Notes: generated from the sequence alone by a model not told the origin. DNA of 64,000 nucleotides from Nostoc sp. 106C (GCF_002154725.1 NZ_MTAW01000013.1:1-64000); one strand, 5' to 3'. Counted from the stretch's first letter, positions 1-8,301 are shown. Made by a program: numbers and translations.

Positions 1-85
1 ACTCGTTGATATTTATTCCTTCTTTATCTGTATCACAGTTTTAGTGAATTGGTATTAGAGTACTCCAAGTAAAAAAATACCCAAT

Positions 86-240
86 TGTCATTGCGAGCGA
101 AACGGAGTGTAGCGTTCGCGTAGCGTCTCGCAGAGAAGCAATCTCAAACTCTGCGATTGCTACCCTTCGAGAACGCTCCGCGAACATTCCGCTTTGCTTC
201 ATAAAGCCCTTCGGGCATGGCTTCGCTTAGCGCAATGACA
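86..240. repeat. Interspersed repeat with inverted ends
   Basis: The element starts TGTCATTGCG and ends CGCAATGACA, a perfect 10-bp terminal inverted repeat about 155 bp apart. The interior is a mosaic of short palindromes (GCCCTTCGGGC and GCTTCGCTTAGC types). This is the common 'CATTGCGAGCG' class of bacterial interspersed element. The rest of positions 1-310 shows no gene. Confidence 0.7.
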
Positions 241-310
241 GGTTTTGGGTCATTTATTGTTTGGAACACTCTTAGGGCTGATGCGAGGAAAAATCATTCT
301 GCAATATCCG

Positions 311-631
311 CTAATGCGAAGAAACAAGCCTAAGTCCCAGCACGCCTGCCATAATTAAGCCGATACAGAAAAAGCGCCTAATTTCAGCAGGTTCTCCAAA
401 TAAAATTACACCCATCACAGCCGTACCTGCGGCTCCGATACCAGTCCAAGTAGCATAGGCAGTACCCACTGGTAATGTGCGGAGTGCTTTTGACAAGAAA
501 GCGAAACTCAGTACCATACAAGCAACAGTAGCGATACTAGGGCCAAGCTTAGTAAATCCCTGTGTATACTTCAGGCCGATTGCCCATCCCATCTCAAGCA
601 CACCAGCAATCAGAAGGTAAATCCAAGCCAT
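311..631 (-). CDS. SMR-family exporter, Gdx/SugE-like
   Basis: Small four-helix membrane protein of 106 residues, the standard length of the small multidrug resistance family, which works as a proton-coupled dimer in the plasma membrane. The start at 631 is chosen because GGGGAG lies 6 nt upstream and the protein then begins [10 protein letters not shown]; a longer frame from 676 adds 15 polar residues not expected in the family. Glu13 in the first helix is the conserved proton/substrate-binding acid. The segment [13 protein letters not shown] followed by FGEP resembles the guanidinium-exporter (Gdx/SugE) branch more than EmrE. It is divergent from the fumarylacetoacetase gene. I saw no clear guanidine riboswitch upstream, so the substrate is inferred. 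Confidence 0.85.
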   Translation of the reverse strand: MAWIYLLIAGVLEMGWAIGLKYTQGFTKLGPSIATVACMVLSFAFLSKALRTLPVGTAYATWTGIGAAGTAVMGVILFGEPAEIRRFFCIGLIMAGVLGLRLVSSH

Positions 632-796
632 CGTTTTCTCCCCTATACGTTGCAGAAATTGCCAACTCTCACACATCTACCGCAGCTTTTGCTTTTATTT
701 TTACACTTTTATATTTTTTATCTGCCTGTTCATGGTTTACCCTGTTAAGTGCAAGATGTGAGTCTACCTACTCCTCCACTCTCACCATCTCGACTT

Positions 797-2113
797 ATGA
801 CCTATTCCATTGATGCCACCCATGACCCAAATTTACGCAGTTGGGTAGAGTCAGCAAATCAAGAAGATACCGATTTTCCTATCCAAAACTTGCCTTTTGG
901 TGTATTCCGCACTCAGGGTAGCGCTGAACCTCCACGCATTGGAGTTGCGATTGGAGAAAAGATTTTAGATTTGGCTAGATGCGATCAACTAGGCTTATTT
1001 CAGGAACTTCCCGAACAGCTGCTAGCAGCATGTACAGCGCCTAATTTAAATTTATTGATGGGAATGGGAAGCCAAGCGAGATTAGCGTTGCGTCATCGCT
1101 TAAGCGAATTGCTGCGGTACGACACACAACAGAATCTTCCAGAAGCAGAAATTCTCATTTCCATATCTGAAGTTGAGCTTTTATTACCAGCAAATATTGG
1201 TGATTATACAGATTTTTACGCCTCAATCTTTCACGCTACCAATGTGGGAAAGCTTTTTCGACCTGATAATCCATTACTTCCCAACTATAAATATGTACCC
1301 ATCGCCTATCATGGACGGGCTTCCTCAATTGTGCCTAGCAATACTTATATTAAGCGTCCCAGTGGTCAAATAAAAAAACCAGAAGATTCAGCCCCCAGCT
1401 TTACACTTTCTCAAATGCTGGATTATGAGTTAGAAATCGGGTTTTTCGTAGGTGCTGGAAATGAGCTAGGAAAAGCTGTATCTATAGAACAGGCAGAAGA
1501 ACATATATTTGGATTGTGCTTGGTTAATGACTGGTCAGCACGAGATATCCAAGCGTGGGAATACCAGCCCCTAGGCCCATTTTTAGCCAAGAGCTTTGCT
1601 ACAACAATTTCTCCTTGGGTAGTCACCTTAGAAGCTTTAGCACCCTTTCGCTGTCCAGCTTTTTGTCGCGCTCAAGACGATCCCCAACCCCTACCTTATC
1701 TCTCTTCAGCACTGGATACCAGTTTGGGTGGTATCGATATTACGCTGGAAGTTTGGATTCGTTCAACTCTGATGCAAGAACAAGGTTTGCAGCCGTTTCG
1801 TTTGAGCCGTGGTTCTTTCCAGCAGATGTATTGGACATTAGCGCAAATGCTTACCCATCACTCAAGTAATGGTTGCAACCTTCGTCCGGGAGATTTACTT
1901 GCTAGTGGAACAGTCTCCGGTGCTGAAGCAGGTTCCCAGGGTTGTTTACTAGAAATGACCCAGCGTGGTTCCAAACCTATTGAACTGCCTACAGGTGAAG
2001 TTAGAAAATTTTTGTTTGATGGAGATGAAGTTATGCTTCGCGGATACTGTGAAAAAGCAGGTTACAACCGAGTTGGATTTGGAGAATGTCGAGGTAAAAT
2101 TTTAATTTCCTGA
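797..2113 (+). CDS. fahA: Fumarylacetoacetase
   Basis: Cytosolic hydrolase that splits fumarylacetoacetate into fumarate and acetoacetate, the last step of tyrosine/homogentisate breakdown. The start at 797 gives 438 residues, close to the family length; the frame is open back to 749, but the extra 16 residues look like non-family sequence. The N-terminal SH3-like domain includes NLPFGVF and PRIGVAIGEKILDL. The catalytic domain has YKYVPIAYHGRASSIVPS, DYELEIGFFVG, VNDWSARDIQAWEYQPLG and GTVSGAEAGSQG, which carry the metal-binding acids and the catalytic His region of the family. No other tyrosine-degradation gene is adjacent, so it seems to stand alone. Confidence 0.93.
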   Translation: MTYSIDATHDPNLRSWVESANQEDTDFPIQNLPFGVFRTQGSAEPPRIGVAIGEKILDLARCDQLGLFQELPEQLLAACTAPNLNLLMGMGSQARLALRHRLSELLRYDTQQNLPEAEILISISEVELLLPANIGDYTDFYASIFHATNVGKLFRPDNPLLPNYKYVPIAYHGRASSIVPSNTYIKRPSGQIKKPEDSAPSFTLSQMLDYELEIGFFVGAGNELGKAVSIEQAEEHIFGLCLVNDWSARDIQAWEYQPLGPFLAKSFATTISPWVVTLEALAPFRCPAFCRAQDDPQPLPYLSSALDTSLGGIDITLEVWIRSTLMQEQGLQPFRLSRGSFQQMYWTLAQMLTHHSSNGCNLRPGDLLASGTVSGAEAGSQGCLLEMTQRGSKPIELPTGEVRKFLFDGDEVMLRGYCEKAGYNRVGFGECRGKILIS

Positions 2114-2166
2114 CACCAAATCTAGCTAATTATGGTATTAATTAAACGAACCGAATTAAACAGGTT

Positions 2167-2415
2167 TTAAGCTTTTAACAATTTATTACGAATCACGCTA
2201 AATAAAGGGTAAAGCAAAAATCGCTTTAGCTTTTTATTTTTATTTGGGGCATTGTTATTATAATTTTGAGAAGGTAATTCCCAGATATCTTTTATTCCCT
2301 GTTCTCGTTCAACTAATAACTGGATATCAGGCGGTAACTGGGAATATTGTCTAACTGACCAAGGTTCTCCATCAGATAATTCTCTTTCTATTCTATGAAA
2401 CATAATGTTCACCAT
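2167..2415 (-). CDS. Hypothetical small protein
   Basis: An 82-residue frame (78 if the Met at 2403 is used), not recognised. The N-terminal half is acidic and Trp-containing (ELSDGEPWSVRQYSQLPPD, DIWELPSQ). An Asn/Lys-rich linker follows, then a short basic hydrophobic tail (FLLYPLFSVIRNKLLKA) that could be amphipathic or membrane-associating. It is convergent with fahA. The composition looks like a real protein rather than a shadow frame, but no function can be assigned. Confidence 0.45.
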   Translation of the reverse strand: MVNIMFHRIERELSDGEPWSVRQYSQLPPDIQLLVEREQGIKDIWELPSQNYNNNAPNKNKKLKRFLLYPLFSVIRNKLLKA

Positions 2416-2451
2416 TTTCAGGAGTAAGCTGTGATTGTTGGGTGTTCGTAG

Positions 2452-2592
2452 CTAAAGTCCGCAAGTCTTCCAGTAAGGGTCAAAGCCATATTTTCTGACT
2501 GTCGCCCGTGTACCATTAACTTCAAAAATGCGGTTAGTGCTATCTAATCCCGCATGAGTAGCTAGCGATCGCGACTTTTGTACATTCTTCAT
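2452..2592 (-). CDS. Unrecognised 46-residue ORF
   Basis: An ATG frame of 46 codons that begins MKNVQKSRSLATHAG and ends YGFDPYWKTCGL. It is hydrophilic, with a Thr/Arg-rich middle and one Cys near the end. The codon pattern and residues look protein-like, but the ribosome-binding site is weak (GAAG 3 nt before ATG). It lies in the decayed sulfur locus between a small hypothetical gene and an SsuA-type fragment, so it could be a gene fragment rather than a complete small gene. Confidence 0.35.
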   Translation of the reverse strand: MKNVQKSRSLATHAGLDSTNRIFEVNGTRATVRKYGFDPYWKTCGL

Positions 2593-2656
2593 GGCTTCAG
2601 TTCTTTAATTACAAACTACAAATTATCAATTACGAATTGTTTGAAAATTCTGTCTT

Positions 2657-2772
2657 TTACTTACACTGGGCGATATCTTCGCTAAAAGTGCTGTCCCAAA
2701 GTTGCTTGACATAAACTTTTGCTGCAATTACACCTGCTTTGGAAAAGGTATCAGCAACTTTTTGCTGAGATG
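2657..2772 (-). pseudogene. C-terminal remnant of SsuA-like sulfonate-binding protein
   Basis: About 37 codons in one frame (from SQQKVADTFSKAGVI to STFSEDIAQCK, then TAA) read like the extreme C-terminus of the periplasmic substrate-binding protein of aliphatic-sulfonate ABC transporters. Upstream the frame stops at once, next to a palindromic interspersed repeat at 2775-2802, and no further SsuA sequence is visible. The rest of the gene therefore seems to have been deleted. The neighbouring cupin dioxygenase and class II aldolase fit a former organosulfur locus. The family call rests on recognition by eye. Confidence 0.5.
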
Positions 2773-2774
2773 CT

Positions 2775-2802
2775 TAGGCGTAGCCTGCCGCAGGCATCGC
2801 CT
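2775..2802. repeat. Short palindromic interspersed repeat
   Basis: The segment around GCCTGCCGCAGGC is a palindrome of the type often scattered in Nostoc genomes. It sits exactly where the SsuA-like reading frame breaks off, so it may mark the deletion or insertion point. From here to 2948 I see no coding signal that I trust. Confidence 0.55.
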
Positions 2803-2948
2803 CTTAAGACACAGGAAGTAATTCTTGGGGTTGCTGTTGTAGTCTCAACCACCTATGTATTTGGCAACACACGCAAAATTTTAGAGATCGGGGTAAGTGA
2901 GACGCGGGAATGCAGAGATATTTTGCCTTGTGCTTTTTAAATCCTTAA

Positions 2949-3710
2949 CTAATCCAATAAATCCGGTTCTTCACGCACAATCCTGTTGTAGAGTGGTTGG
3001 AAGCTAAACCAGCCTCCAGAATGCGTTCCCACTTGGCTATGAGCTAAAGTAGCAGTTTCGTGGTCTATGGAAATGGGTTTACCTGCGGCTTGTGCTAAAA
3101 GTTGCGCTTGAGCCGAACGCTCGAAACTGATATACCACCAAGCGGCTTCGTCTACTGTCTGCCCTACAGTCAAAAAGCCGTGATTCCGCAGGATTACAGC
3201 TTTTTTATCGCTCAATGCTTCAGCAATTTTTTTACCTTCAGAAGTATCTAAGACCACACCCCTATATTCTTCAAATAGGGTGTGGTCTTGATAAAAAGCA
3301 CAAGCATCTTGAGTGAGGGGATCAAGTAGGCGACCAAGGCTTGACCAAGATTTTCCATGCAGGGAATGGGCGTGTGCTGCTGCAACTATATCAGGTCTTG
3401 CTTCGTGAACCTGGGAATGGATAGCAAAGGCGGCGCGATTTACAGGAGCATCTCCTTTAACAACTTCGCCTTCTCTATTGACTAAAACCAGATCAGAAAC
3501 ACGGATATGACCGAAGTATGTTCCAAATGGGTTTACCCAAAAATGGTCAGTAAATTCTGGGTCACGCGCAGTAATATGACCTGCTGTACCTTCGCTGAAA
3601 CCAAAACGGGCAAATAGGCGAAATGCAGCAGCAAGGCGTTGTTTACGGTAGAGACGTTCTTCTTCGACTCGTTCAAAAACTGGTGGTTGGGGTCTAGCGA
3701 ATATCGGCAT
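2949..3710 (-). CDS. Class II aldolase/adducin family protein
   Basis: A 253-residue zinc-dependent class II aldolase/adducin-type enzyme. The start at 3710 (MPIFARPQPPVFE) is preferred because the longer frame to 3935 only overlaps the upstream gene. Zinc-site motifs are visible: AAAHAHSLHG and ILRNHGFLTVG. The N-terminal FGFSEGTAGHITARDPE and WVNPFGTYFGHI match the substrate loop of the family. Its first 17 nt overlap the end of the cupin dioxygenase gene, so the two are probably co-transcribed and translationally coupled. Members act on sugar phosphates or other hydroxy/keto acids; the substrate here is unknown, though an organosulfur or C3 substrate is plausible from the context. Confidence 0.85.
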   Translation of the reverse strand: MPIFARPQPPVFERVEEERLYRKQRLAAAFRLFARFGFSEGTAGHITARDPEFTDHFWVNPFGTYFGHIRVSDLVLVNREGEVVKGDAPVNRAAFAIHSQVHEARPDIVAAAHAHSLHGKSWSSLGRLLDPLTQDACAFYQDHTLFEEYRGVVLDTSEGKKIAEALSDKKAVILRNHGFLTVGQTVDEAAWWYISFERSAQAQLLAQAAGKPISIDHETATLAHSQVGTHSGGWFSFQPLYNRIVREEPDLLD

Positions 3711-4368
3711 GGTTTTTCCTTTGTTCCTGATGTGGTGCGTTGGAATATCCAGAGCGAAAAGACCTGACACTTCCTTGTTCGGGGTTATATTGGTGTCGTA
3801 AAATGCTGCCAGTATCATTCCCCATGACATGAATAGAAATAGAGGGAGTAAATACTGTCGTCGCTTTGACAGAGTGAATGTCTCCATCAGGAGGCAATAG
3901 ATGGTAAATATCGCCAGTTTTGACTTTATAAACACCGATACTTTCTAACTGGGCACGTCCTTCTAACTCACCGTTATCTAAACGACGGTAGACAGTTTCT
4001 TCTTGCCTACCTTTATACAAGCCTACAAGTCCCCAAGATAAATGGTCGTGGACAGGAGTAATAGAATTGGGCGGAATCACCAAACTAAAGATGGTAAGTG
4101 AACGATCCTGAGAACGATACAGCAGCCATTGTCCAATCCCGCCCCCCAATCCGCTATTAAGATTTGGTTGGGCAAATTCCTGTGGTAACCAATCTTGTTT
4201 TTTCAAGAGTGCGGAAAAATGGGGTACAAGAGCATTAAGGGTTTCTTTGCGGTTATGAGTTGTGCTAGAGCTAATTTTTTTAACAATAGCTACAAACTCA
4301 CGTAAGTCAGGGCTATCAATAAACCATTCGTCTGCTTCTAAGGATTTGAGAACAGTTGTGTGAGCCAT
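3694..4368 (-). CDS. Cysteine dioxygenase family cupin protein
   Basis: A 224-residue cupin of the cysteine dioxygenase type I family, which oxidises a thiol to a sulfinate with non-haem iron. The three iron-binding histidines can be placed: His107 and His109 in PVHDHLSWGLVG and His165 in GDIHSV. The segment GLYKGRQEETVYRR follows, as in bacterial thiol dioxygenases. It is the first gene of a two-gene minus-strand unit with the class II aldolase. The substrate may be cysteine or 3-mercaptopropionate; bacterial members differ and this cannot be settled from the sequence alone. Nearby SsuA-like debris supports a sulfur-metabolism role. Confidence 0.82.
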   Translation of the reverse strand: MAHTTVLKSLEADEWFIDSPDLREFVAIVKKISSSTTHNRKETLNALVPHFSALLKKQDWLPQEFAQPNLNSGLGGGIGQWLLYRSQDRSLTIFSLVIPPNSITPVHDHLSWGLVGLYKGRQEETVYRRLDNGELEGRAQLESIGVYKVKTGDIYHLLPPDGDIHSVKATTVFTPSISIHVMGNDTGSILRHQYNPEQGSVRSFRSGYSNAPHQEQRKNHADIR

Positions 4369-4444
4369 AGGATTTTGGGTGTGAGATTTGGGATTAAGAC
4401 TTACGCTTTCTCGCTTGATCTGAGCGTTTGGTGCAGTTTTTGAT

Positions 4445-4651
4445 CTAAGTAATGGTTACTGCTTGTTGTTCTTGGCGTTGCACTTGTTGCCTAACTAAGG
4501 GGATCGCATCTTCTACAGGATCAAACCACGAATCAACCAAGTAATTTGATTGGCAGAATACACTTGTCTGTAACGAAAGCTGTGCTGTTTTATAAAAGTC
4601 ACCCCAATTTATTCCTTCATCTCAATGGTTTAGAGTTGAAGCAGCAGTCAT
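4445..4651 (-). pseudogene. 68-codon frame broken by a TGA at codon 10
   Basis: From ATG at 4651 the frame reads MTAASTLNH, then TGA, then continues open for 58 codons (DEGINWGDFYKTAQLSLQ ... VDSWFDPVEDAIPLVRQQ ... AVTIT) to TAG. Both sides of the TGA are protein-like in the same frame; a TGG-to-TGA change would give Trp and explain the break. The family is not recognised. It lies just upstream of the cupin dioxygenase gene and on the same strand. It may be a recently inactivated small gene of the sulfur locus. Confidence 0.5.
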
Positions 4652-5045
4652 ATTTATGTAATACGAGAGATTTATAATCTACTTTAACTCGACTGATTTA
4701 CCGTAGTTTATGAATTTAGCATACCATCTTTTGATTAGTTGCAAAAATCAAGTCAATATTTCTTTATTTGCGAATTAGCGATCGCTCGTCAGAGTATGCG
4801 CTAAATAAGGAAGCTGCATAGGTTCTAGATAAATAAGTAAAAGGCACAAACAAGGAAAGAAAAATTTTCGTGCGTCTTGTTGTATGCAGTTCATGACTTA
4901 AATCAATAGCTATTCAACAGAAGAAACCCACAGTAAATTCCTGGTTACAAGTACCAGGAAGCAACTTTGCCGACAAAAGTTCAAGCACTATTTAAAGAAC
5001 AGCGCGATCGCTTTGGCTTTGTTTATACTGTGCTGCAATAAAATA
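4652..5045. other. Intergenic region, possible coding debris
   Basis: About 390 bp without a convincing gene. A short plus-strand run near 4975-5040 reads TKVQALFKEQRDRFGFVYTV before a stop and could be the tail of a lost gene. Otherwise the region is AT-rich with single HIP1-like sites. Confidence 0.4.
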
Positions 5046-5080
5046 TACGGTAAACTTATCGGTTTGCCGTACATTATAAT
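5046..5080 (+). promoter_or_regulatory. Palindromic operator next to a -10 box
   Basis: TACGGTAAAC (5046-5055) and GTTTGCCGTA (5062-5071) form a 10-bp inverted repeat with one mismatch and a 6-nt spacer. TATAAT follows at 5075-5080, about 38 nt before the methyltransferase ATG. The palindrome would cover the -35 region, as expected for a repressor site. The regulator is unknown. Confidence 0.5.
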
Positions 5081-5118
5081 ATTTAAATCCTAAAAAATAT
5101 CGATAGTTGTTGACTCTA

Positions 5119-5784
5119 ATGGCTCCTAGTAAAACGCTGCATCTACCCAACGAACTTTACGAATATCTCTTGTCTGTCTCTTTGCGAGAACCAGAATTAC
5201 TCTTCAAACTGCGGGAAGAGACGGCGCGTCATCCCAGAGCAAATATGCAGGTAGCGCCAGAACAAGGTCAGTTTCTCGGTTTGTTAGTCAAACTTATTGG
5301 GGCAAAGAAGACTCTGGAGTTAGGAGTTTTTACAGGTTATAGTTCTTTGAGCGTCGCTTTAGCCTTACCACCTGAGGGGAAAATTATAGCTTGTGATGTC
5401 AGCGAAGAATTTACAGAAATCGCGCGTCGTTATTGGAAAGAAGCAGGGGTGTCAGAAAAAATTCACCTGCGGCTTGCACCAGCTATAGAGACTTTGGAAA
5501 AATTACTGGCAGAAGGTGAGGCAGAAACTTTTGATTTTGCCTTTATTGATGCCGATAAAGAGAACTATTATCACTACTACGAACTAGTGCTAAAGTTAAT
5601 TCGACCTGGTGGGTTGATTGCTATAGATAACGTGCTTTGGTCTGGACGTGTGATACAAGCAGATGTTCAAGACTCAGCTACCAATGCTATCCGAGATTTT
5701 AATAGTAAGCTGCATCAAGATGATCGTATAGATTTAAGCTTGATTTCTGTAGCAGATGGACTCACTCTAGCAATCAAACGTTAA
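5119..5784 (+). CDS. SAM-dependent O-methyltransferase, CCoAOMT type
   Basis: A 221-residue class I methyltransferase of the caffeoyl-CoA/catechol O-methyltransferase family (Methyltransf_3). ATG at 5119 is the likely start; TTG codons at 5107 and 5110 are in frame but less attractive. Motif I is TLELGVFTGYSSLSVALAL. The metal-binding segment is FDFAFIDADKENYYHYYEL with a following IAIDNVLWSGRV, typical of divalent-cation-dependent members. The next gene, an SDR, starts only 6 nt after the stop, so they form an operon behind the palindromic promoter. The natural substrate, probably a catechol-like metabolite, is not known. Confidence 0.88.
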   Translation: MAPSKTLHLPNELYEYLLSVSLREPELLFKLREETARHPRANMQVAPEQGQFLGLLVKLIGAKKTLELGVFTGYSSLSVALALPPEGKIIACDVSEEFTEIARRYWKEAGVSEKIHLRLAPAIETLEKLLAEGEAETFDFAFIDADKENYYHYYELVLKLIRPGGLIAIDNVLWSGRVIQADVQDSATNAIRDFNSKLHQDDRIDLSLISVADGLTLAIKR

Positions 5785-5790
5785 TTCATC

Positions 5791-6540
5791 ATGACAGATA
5801 AATTAGATGGCAAAGTTACAATTATTACCGGAGCTTCTGCTGGTATTGGTGAAGCCACAGCACTAGCACTAGCAGCAGAGGGCGCAAAAGTAGTTCTGGC
5901 TGCTCGACGAGGCGATCGCTTAGATGCACTAGCACAAAGAATAAAGAACAGTGGTGGCAAAGCATTGCCTATCATCACTGATGTTACAGATGAGACTCAA
6001 GTACAGAATTTAGTCCAGAAAACAAAGGCAGAATTTGGTCAAATAGACATCCTAGTCAATAATGCAGGCATTGCTGCTGTGGGTGCGATCGATGGTGGAA
6101 ATACTTCAGATTGGAAGGATATGATTAATCTCAACCTGTTGGGACTGCTGTATGTCACTCATGCTGTATTACCAATTTTAAAAGCTCAGGGTGCGGGGCA
6201 TATCGTTAATATTTCATCTGTAGCGGGTCGGACGGCACGGGTTGGTATTGGTGTATATAATGCAACTAAATGGGGTGTCAACGGTTTTTCAGAATCTTTG
6301 CGGCAAGAAGTTTGCAAACAAAATATCCGTGTGACTATTGTTGAGCCTGGTTTAGTTAATACAGAAATTGACGACCGAATTTCAGACCCTATTGCCAAAC
6401 AAAGCAGTCAAGAACGCCGTCGTTCTATTACGCCTTTAGAAAGTGAAGATATTGCGGCGGCGATCGTTTACGCCGTGACACAACCACAACGTGTCAATGT
6501 AAATGAAATTCTCATCCGACCAACACAACAAGATTGGTAA
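5791..6540 (+). CDS. Short-chain dehydrogenase/reductase (SDR)
   Basis: A 249-residue classical SDR using NAD(P)H. The cofactor motif TGASAGIG (residues 13-20) is followed by AARRGDR, whose arginines suggest NADP preference. NNAG is at 90-93, the catalytic Ser near 142-143, and Tyr156-x3-Lys160 lies in VYNATKWG. It resembles the YdfG/clavaldehyde-dehydrogenase-like group of broad-range alcohol or 3-hydroxy acid dehydrogenases. It is the second gene of the operon with the O-methyltransferase, which suggests the two modify the same or related small molecules; this pairing is inference. Confidence 0.9.
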   Translation: MTDKLDGKVTIITGASAGIGEATALALAAEGAKVVLAARRGDRLDALAQRIKNSGGKALPIITDVTDETQVQNLVQKTKAEFGQIDILVNNAGIAAVGAIDGGNTSDWKDMINLNLLGLLYVTHAVLPILKAQGAGHIVNISSVAGRTARVGIGVYNATKWGVNGFSESLRQEVCKQNIRVTIVEPGLVNTEIDDRISDPIAKQSSQERRRSITPLESEDIAAAIVYAVTQPQRVNVNEILIRPTQQDW

Positions 6541-6726
6541 GCTAATACTCATTTTTTATTAGAAAAGGCAGTCCCGATGAAACAAATTTCACGAGCGTTG
6601 CATGAAAGTGAGACTGGGATTTCTACTCAGCACTCAGCATTTTCAAGCTAGAGGGCAGGAGGCAGTAGCCAGAAGGGAATGCGCCTAAAAATCTGGCTGG
6701 GTTTGTTCTTCAACCCAGCCTACAGA

Positions 6727-7221
6727 TTACAAGCCTATTCTGCCAGATGCTCGTGTATGTTTCTCCAGATATTGCTGATGATATTCTTCTGCTTTGTGGA
6801 ATTGTGATGCGGGCGCAATCTGGGTCACAATTGGCTTTTTATTGTAGCGAGAGCTATTCTCAAGCCGATCCTTTGAAGCCCTGGCTAGTAATTCTTGTTC
6901 TGGAGTATGAAAAAATATTACTGAGCGATATTGAGAATCCATATCTGAACCCTGTCCGTCTGCGGTTGTAGGATTGTGCTTATTCCAAAACACACTCAGC
7001 AGTTCCTCATAAGATACTATTGCTGGATTGTATTCCACTTCCACTACTTCGGCATGTCCAGTTTTGCCGCGACAGACATCTTCGTAAGTTGGATTATCAA
7101 AGTTTCCGCCACTGTAACCAACTGCTGTAGAAGTTACGCCTTTTACTTGACGAAATGCGGCTTCGACTCCCCAGAAACAGCCTGCTCCAAATGTAACTTT
7201 TTGTAAAGTGGTGTTTTGCAT
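6727..7221 (-). CDS. msrA: Peptide-methionine (S)-S-oxide reductase
   Basis: A 164-residue MsrA that repairs S-epimers of oxidised methionine. The catalytic signature GAGCFWG places the nucleophilic Cys at residue 15. Other family segments are VGYSGG, YEDVCRGKTGHAEVVEV, FWNKHNPTTADGQGSD and YRSVIFF. No MsrB domain is fused. The resolving pattern near the C-terminus is simple and Cys-poor, so it probably uses one of the shorter recycling schemes, perhaps with Cys51 in DVCRGKTGHA. It lies near a peroxiredoxin gene on the same strand but a strong hairpin separates them, so they are likely separate transcripts. Confidence 0.95.
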   Translation of the reverse strand: MQNTTLQKVTFGAGCFWGVEAAFRQVKGVTSTAVGYSGGNFDNPTYEDVCRGKTGHAEVVEVEYNPAIVSYEELLSVFWNKHNPTTADGQGSDMDSQYRSVIFFHTPEQELLARASKDRLENSSRYNKKPIVTQIAPASQFHKAEEYHQQYLEKHTRASGRIGL

Positions 7222-7263
7222 ATCTTTGACAACTCTTATGTATTGATGCTAAATGAAATTCTT

Positions 7264-7306
7264 AAAATCAGACAAATATTTGAAAATAAAATATTTGTCT
7301 GATTTT
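7264..7306 (-). terminator. Hairpin after the peroxiredoxin gene
   Basis: Two perfect 18-bp arms (7264-7281 and 7289-7306) with a 7-nt loop. The arms end in A/T runs on both strands, so the hairpin could work in either direction. Its position downstream of the peroxiredoxin and upstream of msrA fits termination of the former. Confidence 0.7.
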
Positions 7307-7405
7307 TCTATTGATTAGAATGGCAGACTATCCTGATCTGAGTCTGATATAATGCTGAGTTTTATCTAAGAATTTGAACAAAAATATAAATTGTCAATTA
7401 ATATT

Positions 7406-8002
7406 CTAGCTGTTGCTAACCATAGGAATATTTCGCAGAATGCTGATGATTTCAATGGGGTCTAACCGTTTAGTATAATCTGGGTCAACAAAAGCATAAA
7501 TGACTTTTCCATCTGGAGAAACTACAAATGTAGCTGGAATAGGTAGTTCAAAAGACTCATCACCGTTGTATCTGGGTAAAACATGACCTTTTTCCTGTAA
7601 TATCGATCTGAGGTACTCGGGGATTTGAAACACAATTCCAAATTGACGAGCAATCATATTGCTGCGATCACTTAATACCTCATAGCTAAGTTCATGTTTT
7701 TCAACAGTTGATATTGTATGACGAGTAGTTTGAGGTGAAATAGCAATTAGTGAAGCTCCTAATGTTTTAATTGCAGGTAATGCCTGCTGGAGTGCTGCTA
7801 GTTCCAAGTTACAAAAAGGACACCAGGAACCTCGAAAAAAGGAAATAACTACAGGCCCACTAACTAAGAGTTTTTGTAATTCTATTGTTTGACCGAAAGC
7901 ATTGGGCAGAATAAAATTAGGAATCAGATCTCCTATCTTTAAGCTTTGGTCAACAATACCTGAAGAAATTAGCTCATTTTTGAGATACTCTGTAAAATCC
8001 AT
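7406..8002 (-). CDS. Peroxiredoxin-like AhpC/TSA family protein
   Basis: A 198-residue thioredoxin-fold peroxidase that reduces hydroperoxides. The active-site segment FFRGSWCPFCNLELAAL has Cys61 and Cys64 (CxxC), with Cys61 at the peroxidatic position. The upstream part GDLIPNFILPNAFGQTIEL and the downstream ISPQTTRHTISTVEKHELSYEVLSD are typical of the 'peroxiredoxin-like' (PRX_like2/AhpC-TSA) group. VSPDGKVIYAFVDPDYTKR near the end forms the last strand-helix. No signal peptide, so it is cytosolic. The start is the ATG at 8002. Confidence 0.9.
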   Translation of the reverse strand: MDFTEYLKNELISSGIVDQSLKIGDLIPNFILPNAFGQTIELQKLLVSGPVVISFFRGSWCPFCNLELAALQQALPAIKTLGASLIAISPQTTRHTISTVEKHELSYEVLSDRSNMIARQFGIVFQIPEYLRSILQEKGHVLPRYNGDESFELPIPATFVVSPDGKVIYAFVDPDYTKRLDPIEIISILRNIPMVSNS

Positions 8003-8019
8003 AGTAATTTTCCTGACAG

Positions 8020-8301
8020 TTAAATTACACTTTTATCTACCTTTTTAGTGCTTCGTAGAGAAATACTGTTGCAGTAAAGATACTGAAAAGTAGACCTTGA
8101 GATTGACATTGTTACAGTAATTGTTTTACGTTCCAAGTCGTGACTATTATCTGCTGTTAGCGTTATTTTGATGCAAATTAAGCCATACATTTCATCAGGC
8201 GATCGCTTTAAATCTCTGTCTTTATTGAAACGAACGCCTAGAACTGATAGTGGCTCCCAGGGAAACATGTCTGCATTTACTTTACTCAATAAATTGCACA
8301 T
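8020..8301 (-). CDS. Hypothetical 93-residue ORF
   Basis: An ATG frame ending 17 nt before the peroxiredoxin start on the same strand. The middle (DEMYGLICIKITLTADNS, LERKTITVTMSI) reads like two beta strands, but the C-terminal part is rich in Ser, Tyr and Cys and less convincing. Not recognised. It may be a small gene cotranscribed with the peroxiredoxin or simply an open frame. Confidence 0.3.
   Translation of the reverse strand: MCNLLSKVNADMFPWEPLSVLGVRFNKDRDLKRSPDEMYGLICIKITLTADNSHDLERKTITVTMSISRSTFQYLYCNSISLRSTKKVDKSVI

Noticed and set aside
632-748. Guanidine riboswitch before the Gdx-like gene
   Set aside because: I could not find the conserved ACGR loop pairs of the known classes in this leader.
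2719-2940. 73-codon plus-strand frame
   Set aside because: It runs antisense over the SsuA-like remnant and through the palindromic repeat.
4622-4624. TGA as a selenocysteine codon
   Set aside because: No selenoprotein family match and no sign of a SECIS-like stem; a nonsense mutation is simpler.
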